Assembly (NCBI RefSeq): GCF_003143995.1
Contig: NZ_QFWG01000007.1
Span: 61,773 to 125,772, forward strand
Length of the DNA: 64,000 nt
Direction of reading: 5' to 3'
From: Pseudoglutamicibacter cumminsii
GTDB taxonomy: Bacteria; Actinomycetota; Actinomycetes; Actinomycetales; Micrococcaceae
The notes beneath the pieces are model-generated. The model searched no databases, was not told where the DNA came from, and saw only the letters and a list, made by a program, of their open reading frames with translations. Made by a program: the position numbers and the translations under genes. Position 1 is the stretch's first letter; each line of letters starts with the position of its first letter. This document shows, one piece after another, positions 1 to 9,338 of this stretch.

Positions 1-83
1 GAAGGTGACCCCGGCATCGTTGTGTGAAGTGTGAGGCGCGAGCTGCAACTGAACTAGCCCCGCTCAGCTGGCAGTAGTGAGCT

Positions 84-1271
84 TTAGAGGTAATCGTGGA
101 CGTCGGCGCCGCGATAGAGCGCCTCGAACGTCTTGATGGTTTTCTCTTCGCCGTGCTTGAGCGCCATCTGGTGGCCAGCCTCCCCCATCGCCTTGCGTTC
201 AGCCGGCGAAAGATCGAGGATGCTTGCGAGCTTCTCCGCGAGGTCCTGGTCATCGCCCGGGGTAAACAGGTGGCCGTTGACGCCCTCGTCCACGAGGTGC
301 GGCAGTGCGAGCGCGTTCGCGAGCACCACCGGGCGGGAAGCCGAAAGCGCTTCAAGCGTCACGAGCGACTGGAGCTCCGCTGTGCCCGGTTGGCAGAAGA
401 CGTCGGCGCACAGGTATTCCTGGCGCAAGGTTTCGTCGTCCACAAAGCCGAGGAAGTGCACGCGGTCCTCAATGCCCAGCTCAGCGGCGAGCGCCTCGAG
501 CTTAGGCCGTTGCTCGCCTTCGCCCACAATCCGCACGTGCGGGCGTGGATGCTGATTCAAACGAGCGATCGCACGCAGCAGGACGTCGATGTTCTTCTCT
601 ACCGCGAGGCGGCCAACGAATAACACCGTCTGGTAGTCGCGCTGCGGCAGCGTTTCGTTCTCGCGCATCTCATAGTGTGCGGAGTTGATCCCGTTCGAGA
701 GAGGCAAGACGTCTGTGAGGCCAGCGTTCTCGCGCATCGCGCGTGCTGCAAGCGGGGTCGGTGTGGTGACCACGGCGGCCTTACCCATGATCTTGCCCAT
801 GTCGCGCCACGAGTTGCGAGAAACGATGTTGAGGAACCACTGCGGGAACGGGAGGAACGGTTCAAGGTTCTCCGGAATGAAGTGGTTGGTTGCGATCAAA
901 CGGATGCCACGCTTGGTCGCTTGCTTCTGAGCGGCGTGTCCGATCATGTAGTGGCACTGGATGTGCACGACGTCTGGCTTGATTTCGTCCATGACGCGCC
1001 CCGCAACCTTGTTCGCGGAGTACGGGGTTACAAGCCGGTATGTTTCGTGCGTCGGCGCCTTGTGGGATGTGACGCGGTGAACGGTAGCCTCTGGCCGATG
1101 CTCAACGAAGGATGGGCCACGGTCGTTACGTACCGCGAGGATGTGGACTTCGTGGCCGCGCTTGGTCAGGTTGGTTGCCAAGCGGTAGCAGAACACGGCC
1201 GCGCCGTTGACGTCGGGCGGGTAGGTATCGCAAGCGATAAGGATTCGCAGTGGCGTTTCCTGTGTCACCAA
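84..1271 (-). CDS. Glycosyltransferase family 4 (GT-B fold)
   Basis: A 395-residue GT-B glycosyltransferase that probably transfers a sugar from a nucleotide-sugar donor to a lipid or cell-envelope acceptor at the cytoplasmic membrane face. The N-terminus has the acceptor-domain motif CDTYPPDVNG (about 14-23), typical of the GT4 group. The C-terminal half has VGRLAVEKNIDVLLRA and the donor-site stretch GTAELQSLVTLEALSA with its conserved glutamates. Length is normal for the family. It is followed on the same strand by the frameshifted transporter upstream and nothing downstream inside the window. Substrate cannot be assigned; mannosyltransferases of the PimB/PimC type have this architecture. 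Confidence 0.85.
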   Translation of the reverse strand: MVTQETPLRILIACDTYPPDVNGAAVFCYRLATNLTKRGHEVHILAVRNDRGPSFVEHRPEATVHRVTSHKAPTHETYRLVTPYSANKVAGRVMDEIKPDVVHIQCHYMIGHAAQKQATKRGIRLIATNHFIPENLEPFLPFPQWFLNIVSRNSWRDMGKIMGKAAVVTTPTPLAARAMRENAGLTDVLPLSNGINSAHYEMRENETLPQRDYQTVLFVGRLAVEKNIDVLLRAIARLNQHPRPHVRIVGEGEQRPKLEALAAELGIEDRVHFLGFVDDETLRQEYLCADVFCQPGTAELQSLVTLEALSASRPVVLANALALPHLVDEGVNGHLFTPGDDQDLAEKLASILDLSPAERKAMGEAGHQMALKHGEEKTIKTFEALYRGADVHDYL

Positions 1272-1316
1272 CGCATACTCCAGTTATCTCGACGTCATAG
1301 TTACAGTTTCAAGAGT

Positions 1317-2215
1317 CTACCGAACCTCGGTGCGTTCGGGTGCCACTGAATCGGGGTGGTGCCGTGAAAGTTGCAACACGCCGATGATCGCGATCACTCC
1401 CGCGGCGATCATCCCGCAGGCCGTGTACCACGGAAGCCCTGGCGCTAGCTCGCCAAGGATGATGACACCGATCAGCACGCCGACCATCGGGTCGATCACC
1501 GTAAGCCCCGCAACCACAAGCTCTGGCGGCCCGGAAGCGTACGCGTGCTGGTTGAAGTATTGACCCATGATGCCCACGATCACGATCGCGACCATCGCGC
1601 CCCAAGGGACCTGCTCCCACCAGATAGCTTCCGGGTCCCAATTCAGGAACGTCACCGCGATGGTGCGCACCAGGACAGCGGTGAAACCGAAAAGGATACC
1701 CGCGCCGACGATATAGAAGATCGCACCGCCTTTGCGGCGGCGATGCACGAGCGCGAGGACGCCGAGGATGATGCCGCTGATGCCGAGCAGGATGATGATC
1801 ATAACCCGCTGATTACCGGTCACGAAGGTTTCGTGGGTCGCCTTGATCGCGAGGAGCACGAAGCCGATCGCGCCGATGGTGCACACCGCGATGGCCCTCC
1901 ACGTTGCGCCGTTGATGCGTATCTTGCGGTCCCACGAGTGATGATGGTCGTCAAAACGAGCGCGACAGCCCCGAGCGGCTGGACGACCGTGAGCGGTGCC
2001 AAGGACAGCGCAACGATGTTGAGGATCACGCCGGTGATCATCAGGACGAGACCAAAAAGCCACGTCCGGTTCTTGAGCATCTGGACGATCTGCTTGCCGC
2101 TCACCTCACGGCCGTGTGCGTTACGCACGGCAGCGGCCTGACGCTGAGTACCCAGCGCCAGGAACGCGGCCGACACAAAGGCCGCTGTGACAGCTATCCA
2201 GACCATGTTATGCAC
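1317..2215 (-). pseudogene. DMT/EamA-like membrane transporter, frameshifted
   Basis: Two overlapping reading frames together make one membrane protein of about 298 residues of the drug/metabolite transporter type. The N-terminal part starts at 2215 and reads through membrane segments to VQPLGAVALVLTTIIT. The C-terminal part continues in another frame from KIRINGATWRAIAV through about six further hydrophobic segments to the stop at 1317. The switch lies near 1920-1935 and behaves as one missing base (a -1 shift). No slippery heptamer is visible there, so programmed frameshifting is unlikely. It is either a recent null mutation or a sequence error. Transported substrate is unknown. Confidence 0.75.
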
Positions 2216-2223
2216 CGTAGACG

Positions 2224-2260
2224 CGCGCTGGCAGGCCGGTGTTCCCGACCTGCCAGCGCG
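2224..2260 (-). terminator. Hairpin downstream of the Holin-X-like gene
   Basis: A 12-bp perfect stem (CGCGCTGGCAGG with CCTGCCAGCGCG) separated by 13 bases sits between the Holin-X-like gene and the DMT gene. No T-run follows on the minus strand, so it may be a weak or factor-assisted terminator. Confidence 0.5.
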
Positions 2261-2328
2261 TCAATGTATTGTTCAAAACTCGAATACCAGCTGAACTCGA
2301 TTACACGCTAGATGTGCGTCAGCTTCGT

Positions 2329-3171
2329 CTAGTTCTGCTTCGCTGCCTTGGTAGCCTTCTTGGCTTTCTTCTTCTTGTGCTTCTTGGAGATGCCCAAGAT
2401 CACGAGCAACGCGGTAGCGATACCGGCAGCGGCACCAAGGATTGGCATGACCTTCTCGCCAGCTGCGCGGTTAGCCTCATAGGAGTCGCTACCCGTGCTG
2501 ACCAGACCGGTGCGCTGAGCAACCGAACCCACGCGAGCCTTGACATCCGACTGACGGCCCAAGGTGTCACGCAAGTGTGCCAAGTGCTCACGGCGGCGGG
2601 ACAAGCGACGCTTCAGCTCGCCCTCAGAAGGCTTCTCCTGGTACGTCTGCGAGTGGTCTTCGCGCGAGTTCGGGTTGGTCTGCTTCTTGGAAGCATCCTT
2701 CTTGCGCTTCTTCTCTTCAGCCTTTTCCTTCTGCTTCTGTTCGTATTCAGCGATGCTGAAGGCAGTACCTTGCGAAAGCGCACCCATGTCATAACGCAAG
2801 CGAGTCACGGCGTTCTTCGGGATTTCAATCGCTTCAGGAACGACGTTCTTAGCGCGTGTGGCGCCCACGGCCACGAAAATCAGGGCCAGAATCAGGAACA
2901 ACGCAGCGACGAGCAACGCGGACAACCACAGCGGCATCACGGTTGCCAAACCAGCGATCGCGGCAACAACCAGAGCGATCACCAGCAAGCCCAGAAGGCC
3001 CAGGCCAGCAGCGAGCAACGCAACAGCCACACCCAAGGAAACACCCTTGGACTGAAGCTGACGCAACGTCAGCTGAACTTCGTCATTAATCTGCTTAGGG
3101 GCCAAACGCATCATCACAGATGCGGTCTGACGCAGGTTCTGCGGTTGAGGCAACTGCTCCTGCTGTGTCAT
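2329..3171 (-). CDS. Actinobacterial Holin-X-like membrane protein with DUF3618-like tail
   Basis: A 280-residue protein. Residues about 8-45 are an amphipathic region (LRQTASVMMRLAPKQINDE), followed by two long hydrophobic segments at about 47-75 and 80-105, as in the putative Actinobacterial Holin-X family. Residues 150-230 are charged and coiled-coil-like (KQKEKAEEKKRKKDASKK). A third hydrophobic segment (ILGAAAGIATALLVILGI) precedes a strongly basic C-terminus rich in lysine; the KRRLSRRREHLAHLRDTLG part resembles DUF3618. The Holin-X name comes from family similarity only; there are no phage genes nearby, and a role as a housekeeping membrane protein is more likely than lysis. Confidence 0.7.
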   Translation of the reverse strand: MTQQEQLPQPQNLRQTASVMMRLAPKQINDEVQLTLRQLQSKGVSLGVAVALLAAGLGLLGLLVIALVVAAIAGLATVMPLWLSALLVAALFLILALIFVAVGATRAKNVVPEAIEIPKNAVTRLRYDMGALSQGTAFSIAEYEQKQKEKAEEKKRKKDASKKQTNPNSREDHSQTYQEKPSEGELKRRLSRRREHLAHLRDTLGRQSDVKARVGSVAQRTGLVSTGSDSYEANRAAGEKVMPILGAAAGIATALLVILGISKKHKKKKAKKATKAAKQN

Positions 3172-3316
3172 GAAATCCGGTCTCCTAGCACACTCGGAAC
3201 AAACCGGGTGCGAATCGCTTGTGGTTTCTAGAACAAAACTATCACCGTTTACTCAGAAACATGAGTTTCAGATCCCAGCTTCCACACAGCTGAGCATCAA
3301 CTCACACCGCACGGGG

Positions 3317-4402
3317 CTACCGCCCGTTCGCGTGGTACAGCTCGTACGCTTCCTCGCACGCCTTCCACAAAGCTTGAGCGGAACGCTCCCACGAGTATTC
3401 AGCGGCACGTTCCCTGCTCACGGAACTGCGCGCCGCGAACTCATCCGCATCCTCAAGCGAGCGAACAGCGGACGCGAAGCCCGCGTCGTCTTCCGCGTCG
3501 ACAAACAGCGCGGCATCCCCGCCGATCTCACGGAAAATCGGGGTGTCCGCACACACCACTGGAGTGCCCAGGCCCATCGCCTCGACCAACGGAATGCCGA
3601 AGCCTTCAGCCTTCGATAGCGTGACAGAAGCGCGCGCACGCCGCAGCAGCCGCGCGTACTCCTCCTCGCTCACACCATCGTGGAAAACAACCGAGGCACC
3701 ATCCGGGATCAGAGCCTCAAGCTCACGACGGCGGTCCGGCCGGATCTTGGACAGCAGGCGCAGCGTGTACCCCGGCAGATGCGCCATGCTCCGGATCAGA
3801 GTCTCGACGTTCTTATACTCCATGAACGAACCCATGTACACGAGCTCATTCGCGGCCCCCTCGGCCGCATCCCGCGGCTCACCCAACGGGGCCGAGGCAT
3901 TAGAAACGATGCGGATAGGTCTCTTTGTAAGGCGGTGTTCACGCATGAGCGAGCGGGTCGTCCCCGAAACCGTAGCCACAACATCGGCGCGGTTCAGCAG
4001 AAACCGCTGCGGCCAATACGCCTTATGGAACAGCCGCCACAACAACCGCACCGGAGCCGGCAAGAAACCCGGCGGAGTAGGGTGCTGATAATAAATCAAG
4101 TCATGCAACGTCAGCACGAGCGGGAACCGACGCCCCAGCGAACCCATCGTCTGCATCGGGCTGAACACAACATCCGGGCGCAAGCGGTTGACCCGCAACG
4201 CCGTCAACGGCTCCAGCGGGGAGGTCGGCGAATTGATCTTGACGTACGGAACCGCCGGCAACATCGGCAACTGAGCCTCATCAGAAATCAGCATCCGCAC
4301 ATCATGGTGCGGCGCCAACGCCTCGATCAGGGACGCCGTGAAACGTGAAATACCGTCGTGATGATCGGTGCGCGTATACCGCGCATCAACAACCAAGTGC
4401 AC
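3317..4402 (-). CDS. Glycosyltransferase family 1/4 protein
   Basis: A GT-B glycosyltransferase of 361 residues from the chosen GTG at 4402. That start is preceded by GGAGGAG at a 7-base spacing and gives the natural beta-strand opening VHLVVDARY; a TTG six codons upstream overlaps the ribosome binding site and was rejected. Motifs are DHHDGISRF near the N-terminus, TLHDLIYY in the middle, and KAEGFGIPLVEAMGLGTPVV in the donor-binding domain with the conserved E-x7-E-type spacing. It lies downstream of tRNA-Asn but beyond its terminator, so it needs its own promoter. The likely role is cell-envelope polysaccharide synthesis; the substrate is not identifiable. Confidence 0.83.
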   Translation of the reverse strand: MHLVVDARYTRTDHHDGISRFTASLIEALAPHHDVRMLISDEAQLPMLPAVPYVKINSPTSPLEPLTALRVNRLRPDVVFSPMQTMGSLGRRFPLVLTLHDLIYYQHPTPPGFLPAPVRLLWRLFHKAYWPQRFLLNRADVVATVSGTTRSLMREHRLTKRPIRIVSNASAPLGEPRDAAEGAANELVYMGSFMEYKNVETLIRSMAHLPGYTLRLLSKIRPDRRRELEALIPDGASVVFHDGVSEEEYARLLRRARASVTLSKAEGFGIPLVEAMGLGTPVVCADTPIFREIGGDAALFVDAEDDAGFASAVRSLEDADEFAARSSVSRERAAEYSWERSAQALWKACEEAYELYHANGR

Positions 4403-4461
4403 GAACCCACTCCTCCGCAAGCCAACGCCGGAAAGCGATCCCGAAAAAGCAACTCAAAAAG

Positions 4462-4497
4462 AAAAAGCTCCGGAACCATTTTAGTTCCGGAGCTTTT
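4462..4497 (-). terminator. Rho-independent terminator after tRNA-Asn
   Basis: A perfect hairpin (AAAGCTCCGGAAC / GTTCCGGAGCTTT) with a 7-base loop, closed by A and T runs on both sides so that it works in either direction. It ends tRNA-Asn transcription and isolates the glycosyltransferase. Confidence 0.85.
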
Positions 4498-4504
4498 GCA
4501 TCAG

Positions 4505-4576
4505 CTCCCCCGACTGGATTCGAACCAGTAACCGCTCGATTAACAGTCGAGTGCTCTGCCGTTGAGCTACGAGGGA
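4505..4576 (-). tRNA. tRNA-Asn (anticodon GTT)
   Basis: The 72-base cloverleaf reads on the minus strand. The acceptor stem is TCCCTCG with CGGGGGA, the discriminator base is G, the D-arm is GCTC/GAGC, the anticodon stem is CTCGA/TCGAG with loop CTGTTAA and anticodon GTT, and the T-arm is ACTGG TTCGAAT CCAGT. CCA is not encoded. The G discriminator fits asparagine tRNA. Confidence 0.95.
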
Positions 4577-4592
4577 TCGACAACAGAAGAAG

Positions 4593-4621
4593 ACTCTACC
4601 AGGCGTTTACCTGGATGGCAA
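4593..4621 (-). promoter_or_regulatory. Sigma-70-type promoter of tRNA-Asn
   Basis: On the minus strand, TTGCCA (-35) and TAGAGT (-10) are separated by exactly 17 bases. The -10 box ends 16 bases before the mature tRNA 5' end, as expected for a stable RNA promoter. Confidence 0.7.
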
Positions 4622-4705
4622 AACGGATGCTTTCTGTTGTGGCGAAGGTCATCTTTCGCGGTGAATTCGCCTGGTACTGCACGGTCACAGCGCCCTTTTG
4701 AAACT

Positions 4706-6631
4706 TCACAACGCTTCTGATTGATAGCGGCGCCGCTGCATCTCAAGCTCCATAAGCTTCCGATGCAACTGCTCAACCCGCTCAGGGTCATCCGAGCCCA
4801 CACGTTGCAGCTCGGCCGCGTAATCAGCTTTCTGCCGGTTGATCTGCATCGCGAGCAAACGGTTCACGATCCCCTTGCAATAACGGCGCAGTTCATCCTC
4901 GTTCGAGGCTGGCAAAGGAGCAACAGCCATCTGCGAAACCAACGCAGCCAAAGGTTCCGGGACCTGCTCACGAATCGTCTCAACCCACACCGCAGTCGAA
5001 ACCTGCATGGTCGCGGCAACAACAATCGCGTCCTTGATCGCGGCGTGCGCCGGCGTCAGGAACTGCGTCTCAAAGAACTGCGCCCACGCATCGGCATCAA
5101 TCAGATGCGGATTCTGAATCACAACCTCGAGCGCATCCCACTCGATCTTGGTTGCAGGATCCGTCAGGTTTACGCCGGCAGGAATCACCGGCCCCGCGGC
5201 TTCACCCGAAAAACCATGCACCGGAGCGTTCGCCGACGAGCGGCCAGCACCCTGGCCTTGGCCATACTGGCCCTGACCATACTGACCAGCGCGTCCGGGC
5301 TGACCTCCCCGGCCGGACTGAGCGACGGCGCGCCGGACTTCCCCGACCTCCATACCGAGCCAGCCAGCTACCTCGCGGATATACGCCGGGCGCATCGCGG
5401 AATCCCGCATCGACGCGATGATCGGCGCCGCAGCACGCATCGCCGCAACCCGACCCTCGACCGTTTCCAGATTGTGTTGCTTCAATTCGGCCTTGAGCGC
5501 GAACTCAAACAACGGCGTCTTGTGATTCAACACGTCACGCAACGCTTCATCCCCGCGCTTCTGACGCACATCGCACGGATCCATGCCGTCCGGACCCACC
5601 GCAATAAATGTCTGCGCGACAAAGCGCTGATCCTCACGAAACGCACGCAACGCGGCCTTCTGACCAGCTTCGTCGCCATCGAACGTGAAGATGACCTCGC
5701 CCCCGGATCCGAAGTCCGAAAGCAAGCGCCGCGCAACCTTGATGTGGTCGGCACCGAACGCGGTACCGCATGTTGCGACCGCGGTAGTGATCCCCGCCAG
5801 GTGGCACGCCATGACGTCTGTGTAGCCCTCAACCACCACGAGCTGCTTCTTCTTAGCGATCTCGCGGCGCGCCAGATCCACGCCGTACAGAACCTGCGAC
5901 TTCTTATAGATCGCGGTCTCCGGAGTGTTCAGGTACTTAGGCCCCTGATCGTCCCCATACAGCTTGCGGGCACCGAATCCGATCGTTGCACCAGTGAGAT
6001 CGCGGATAGGCCAGATCAAACGCCCACGGAAGCGGTCATAAATACCGCGCTGGCCCTCCGAGAACATCCCGGTTTCTTTGAGCTCGTCCTCCGTGAACCC
6101 GTTGTTGCGCAAGAAGCGCAACAAGTTGTCCCAGCCCTGCGGCGCATAACCGACACCGAACTGCTCGGCATGTTCAGCGGTGAACCCGCGGCTCGTCAGT
6201 TCTTCGCGCGCCGTCTGCGCCTCAGGGGTCTGTAGCTGCTTACGGAAAAACTCCTCAGCAACCTTGTGAGCATCCAAAAGCCGTTGACGACGGCCCACCT
6301 GCTCCTTGGTCGGGCCAGAACCGCCGTCCTCATAATGCAGGGTGACACCCACACGTCCCGCAAGGTATTCGACGGTCTCCGCGAACGACGTCGAATTCAT
6401 CTGCATCAAGAACGCGATGACGTCGCCAGATTCACCACAACCAAAGCAGTGGTACGAACCCATCTGCGGGCGCACATGAAACGACGGGGTCCGCTCATCA
6501 TGGAACGGACACAAGCCTTTATACGAGCCAATACCAGCGGACTTGAGAGAAACGTACTCCTCGACGATCTCCTTGATATCCGTGCGTTCCCGGACCTCAT
6601 CGATGTCCGCACGCCTAATCAACCCAGCCAT
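4706..6631 (-). CDS. dnaG: DNA primase DnaG
   Basis: A 641-residue primase that makes RNA primers at the replication fork. The N-terminal zinc-binding domain is visible as CPFHDERTPSF followed by YHCFGCGESGD (about 41-70). The catalytic TOPRIM core has the acidic motif VVEGYTDVMA (about 265-274) and the metal site FTFDGDEAGQKA (about 315). The C-terminal region, after a Gly/Gln-rich linker (GQYGQGQYGQGQGAGR), is the DnaB-interaction domain. It lies just downstream of dgt with a 9-base gap, so the two are probably co-transcribed. The linker repeat is low-complexity, otherwise the protein is standard in length. Confidence 0.97.
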   Translation of the reverse strand: MAGLIRRADIDEVRERTDIKEIVEEYVSLKSAGIGSYKGLCPFHDERTPSFHVRPQMGSYHCFGCGESGDVIAFLMQMNSTSFAETVEYLAGRVGVTLHYEDGGSGPTKEQVGRRQRLLDAHKVAEEFFRKQLQTPEAQTAREELTSRGFTAEHAEQFGVGYAPQGWDNLLRFLRNNGFTEDELKETGMFSEGQRGIYDRFRGRLIWPIRDLTGATIGFGARKLYGDDQGPKYLNTPETAIYKKSQVLYGVDLARREIAKKKQLVVVEGYTDVMACHLAGITTAVATCGTAFGADHIKVARRLLSDFGSGGEVIFTFDGDEAGQKAALRAFREDQRFVAQTFIAVGPDGMDPCDVRQKRGDEALRDVLNHKTPLFEFALKAELKQHNLETVEGRVAAMRAAAPIIASMRDSAMRPAYIREVAGWLGMEVGEVRRAVAQSGRGGQPGRAGQYGQGQYGQGQGAGRSSANAPVHGFSGEAAGPVIPAGVNLTDPATKIEWDALEVVIQNPHLIDADAWAQFFETQFLTPAHAAIKDAIVVAATMQVSTAVWVETIREQVPEPLAALVSQMAVAPLPASNEDELRRYCKGIVNRLLAMQINRQKADYAAELQRVGSDDPERVEQLHRKLMELEMQRRRYQSEAL

Positions 6632-6640
6632 GCCACCACT

Positions 6641-8140
6641 CTAGGCCTGCCCATTAGGTGACTCCCCATCAAGTGCCTGCCCATTAGGTGACCCTCCAAT
6701 AGGTGGCTCCGCATTAGGTGCGGTGCCACGCGAGCTCCCAAAAGGCGACTTCTTGCCAGGTGCTTTCTTGTCAGGCGTCGAAACCGGGACAAAGAAATCA
6801 TGCGACCCCACCGCAGGCGGGAACTGGCCGCCACGCACCAATGTGAAATACCACTCGAGTGCCGAGGAATCCGTGAGCGATGCAACCTGATCGATCACAG
6901 CGCGCACCCGCGCCGCGTCGTCGACCGCCATGACATAGTCCTCACGGAAAATCGGCTCGAGGTATTCCCCCTCCGTCTTCAGCAACAACTCAACGAGCTC
7001 GCTCAAGACCTCGCCCTGGCGGTCATAGATCGGCTGGCGCTCATCGACCGTCATGACGTATGCCGTTGCCATACCCTTCATGACCGCGATCTCAACCTCA
7101 GTCTCACGCGGAACCACAAGATTCGCGGCGTACCGCGTCAACGGATCCGTACCGTAGCGCTCCTGCGTCGCCCTGAGCGCAGCGGAACAGAACCGGCCGA
7201 TGAACTGGCTCGTCATATCCTTCAACGCAGCCAGCGAACGGCGGCCACCATCGACCACCGGAACCCATTCCTCGGCACGCTCGAGCCGCTTCAGCGCCGC
7301 GTCGATCTCATCCTCAGGCGTGTCCGGCAGGTACCAGCGCTGCGTGTAATCGATAACCCGGGCACGACGTGCCTTCTCCTGAACCCAGCGCAACTGGAAA
7401 CGATGCGCGTTCACCGCATCTTCCACATCGTGCACCGAATACGCGACGTCATCCGCCAAATCCATGACCTGAGTCTCCAACGGAGTCGCAGAATCCTCAC
7501 GACCATCGCGAACCCAGCGGTACACCGGCTCATCGTCCGCATACACGCCGAACTTGCGGGTCGGGCGGCCCTCACGCGTCAGCGGAGCCTCCTCCCGCGT
7601 CCACGGATATTTGATCGTCGCATCCAACGTCGCACGCGTCAGATTCAAACCGGCAGAAGCCCCGTTCGCACGGAACGTCTTCGTCTCGAGCCGAGTCAGC
7701 AAACGCAGCGTCTGCGCATTGCCTTCAAAGCCGCCGCACTCATCGGCGAGCTGATCCAAAACCTTCTCACCGTTATGTCCAAACGGCGGATGCCCCAAGT
7801 CATGCGAAAGGCACGCGGTATCCACGACGTTGGGGTCGCAACCCAGCGCCGCGCCGAGTTCGCGGCCCACCTGCGCGACCTCAAGCGAATGCGTCAGCCT
7901 GGTGCGCACAAAGTCATCCGAAAACGGCGCGACCACCTGGGTTTTAGCGCCCAACCGGCGCAGCGCTGAGGAGTGCAGAACGCGGGCGCGGTCACGCTCA
8001 AACGCGGAACGATACGCCTTCTTAGGCGGTTCAGGAACCCAGCGCTCCATGTCGTGGGTCTCGTAGCCGGCGATGGACGCCAGGGCTTCACCGGCAACGC
8101 CCACGTGATACCGCGGATGCTTCAAATTCACATCACCCAC
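6641..8140 (-). CDS. dgt: Deoxyguanosinetriphosphate triphosphohydrolase-like protein
   Basis: A 499-residue HD-domain dNTPase that hydrolyses dNTPs to nucleosides and triphosphate, controlling dNTP pools. The metal site is seen in TRLTHSLEVAQ (first His) and in CLSHDLGHPPFGHNGE (the HD pair and a further His); a distal Asp is in DLADDVAYSVHDVEDA. The GTG start at 8140 overlaps the end of dusB by 8 bases; an in-frame GTG four codons later is a possible alternative. The last 30 or so residues (PNAEPPIGGSPNGQALDGES and on) are not conserved and come from five 15-bp repeats, giving a pentapeptide-repeat tail of consensus PNGQA. Function as a nucleotide hydrolase is secure; substrate preference is not. 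Confidence 0.92.
   Translation of the reverse strand: MGDVNLKHPRYHVGVAGEALASIAGYETHDMERWVPEPPKKAYRSAFERDRARVLHSSALRRLGAKTQVVAPFSDDFVRTRLTHSLEVAQVGRELGAALGCDPNVVDTACLSHDLGHPPFGHNGEKVLDQLADECGGFEGNAQTLRLLTRLETKTFRANGASAGLNLTRATLDATIKYPWTREEAPLTREGRPTRKFGVYADDEPVYRWVRDGREDSATPLETQVMDLADDVAYSVHDVEDAVNAHRFQLRWVQEKARRARVIDYTQRWYLPDTPEDEIDAALKRLERAEEWVPVVDGGRRSLAALKDMTSQFIGRFCSAALRATQERYGTDPLTRYAANLVVPRETEVEIAVMKGMATAYVMTVDERQPIYDRQGEVLSELVELLLKTEGEYLEPIFREDYVMAVDDAARVRAVIDQVASLTDSSALEWYFTLVRGGQFPPAVGSHDFFVPVSTPDKKAPGKKSPFGSSRGTAPNAEPPIGGSPNGQALDGESPNGQA
6646..6720 (-). repeat. Five tandem 15-bp units in the dgt 3' end
   Basis: Five adjacent units of exactly 15 bp ending in TTAGGTG or a close variant on the plus strand: 6646, 6661, 6676, 6691 and 6706. 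Units 1 and 3 are identical (CCTGCCCATTAGGTG). They are in frame and encode five pentapeptides just before the dgt stop codon. Confidence 0.9.
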
Positions 8141-9338
8141 CGGAGATATCCAATTCGGCGTGGGAAATCATGGCCTGATGCTCGTCATTCAAGTAGCGCG
8201 ACTCCAGCCAGTTCTGCGGCAGATGCGGTCGCTTAGGGCTACCGGCACGGCCACGCGAACCCTCCGCCGCCTTGCCCGGGTACGGGGCATCCCAGTCGAG
8301 CTTCGAGAGCAACTCATCCAGCTCATCGAGCGCCGAAACCTTCGCGAGCCCCGAACGGACCTCGCCTCCGACCTCATAGCCCTTGAAGTACCAGGCCACA
8401 TGCTTGCGCAGATCCTGCAAGCCGCGGAACTCGTCCTCGAAATGCTCGATGAGCAGCTCAGCATGGCGGCGGAACACGCCAGCAACATCGCCCAAAGTTG
8501 GCCGGTAACGCACAGGCGAACCGTTCAACGCGGCCTCAAGATCTCCGAAAAGCCACGGCTTACCCTGAACGCCTCGACCGATCTGGACGCCGTCAACACC
8601 GGTCTGTTCAACCATGTCCACCGCATCTTCGGCGCTGAAAATATCGCCGTTGCCGATCACCGGAATGTCTGGAAGCGCCTCGCGGAAACGAGCGAGCGCC
8701 TCCCAATCCGCGCGGCCAGAATAATGCTGATTCATCGTCCGGGCATGCAACGCGATCGCGTCAACACCCAGGTCGCGAGCCATCTTGCCGGTCTCGATAT
8801 ACGTCAAGTGATCGTCATCGATGCCCTTGCGGACCTTGACCGTCAACGGCACGTTACCCGCATGCGCCTCCTCAACAGCGCCGGCCAGCAGACGTTCAAA
8901 AAGGTCGATCTTCCACGGCAACGCGGAACCGCCGCCCTTGCGCGTGACCTTAGGAGCCGGGCAACCGAAGTTGAGGTCGATGTGGTCCGCGCGCCCCTCT
9001 TCGACGAGCATTCGCACCGCCGCACGTACCGTATTCGGTTCCACGCCGTAGAGCTGAACCGAGCGGATCCGCTCATCCGGGTGATGCTTGATGATCCGCA
9101 TCGACTCCCGCGTACGCTCAACCAGAGCGCGCGAAGTCACCATCTCGCATACAAACAACCCATCGCCGTATTCGGCGCACAAACGTCGGAACGCCGAGTT
9201 CGTGATTCCCGCCATCGGCGAAAGCACCACAGGCGAAGCGAACCTGAGGTCACGCAGACGTAATTCAGGCAGCGTGAGCTTGACCGGATGATCAGTCTCA
9301 CCGGTGCTCAACGGGGCGATAGGGCTTGCAATAGTCAC
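8133..9338 (-). CDS. dusB: tRNA-dihydrouridine synthase
   Basis: A 401-residue FMN enzyme that reduces uridine to dihydrouridine in tRNA D-loops. The TIM-barrel start SPMAGITNSAFRRL (about 40-53) binds FMN, and the catalytic cysteine is in LNFGCPAPKVTRKGGGSAL (about 121-139). IGNGDIFSAEDA and VQIGRGVQGKPWLF are typical phosphate-binding and C-terminal barrel motifs. The GTG start overlaps the yibE/F stop by 4 bases and the gene overlaps dgt by 8 bases, so it belongs to a tight operon. The symbol dusB is by general family similarity; the tRNA position modified cannot be read from sequence. Confidence 0.93.
   Translation of the reverse strand: MTIASPIAPLSTGETDHPVKLTLPELRLRDLRFASPVVLSPMAGITNSAFRRLCAEYGDGLFVCEMVTSRALVERTRESMRIIKHHPDERIRSVQLYGVEPNTVRAAVRMLVEEGRADHIDLNFGCPAPKVTRKGGGSALPWKIDLFERLLAGAVEEAHAGNVPLTVKVRKGIDDDHLTYIETGKMARDLGVDAIALHARTMNQHYSGRADWEALARFREALPDIPVIGNGDIFSAEDAVDMVEQTGVDGVQIGRGVQGKPWLFGDLEAALNGSPVRYRPTLGDVAGVFRRHAELLIEHFEDEFRGLQDLRKHVAWYFKGYEVGGEVRSGLAKVSALDELDELLSKLDWDAPYPGKAAEGSRGRAGSPKRPHLPQNWLESRYLNDEHQAMISHAELDISGG

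Noticed and set aside
2329..3171. Holin-X protein as prophage evidence
   Set aside because: No other phage gene is near and the family is a common chromosomal one in Actinobacteria.
4721..6235. Long open frame (504 codons) on the plus strand opposite dnaG
   Set aside because: It mirrors dnaG codon structure (high-GC third positions) and has no domain sense; dnaG motifs on the minus strand are complete.
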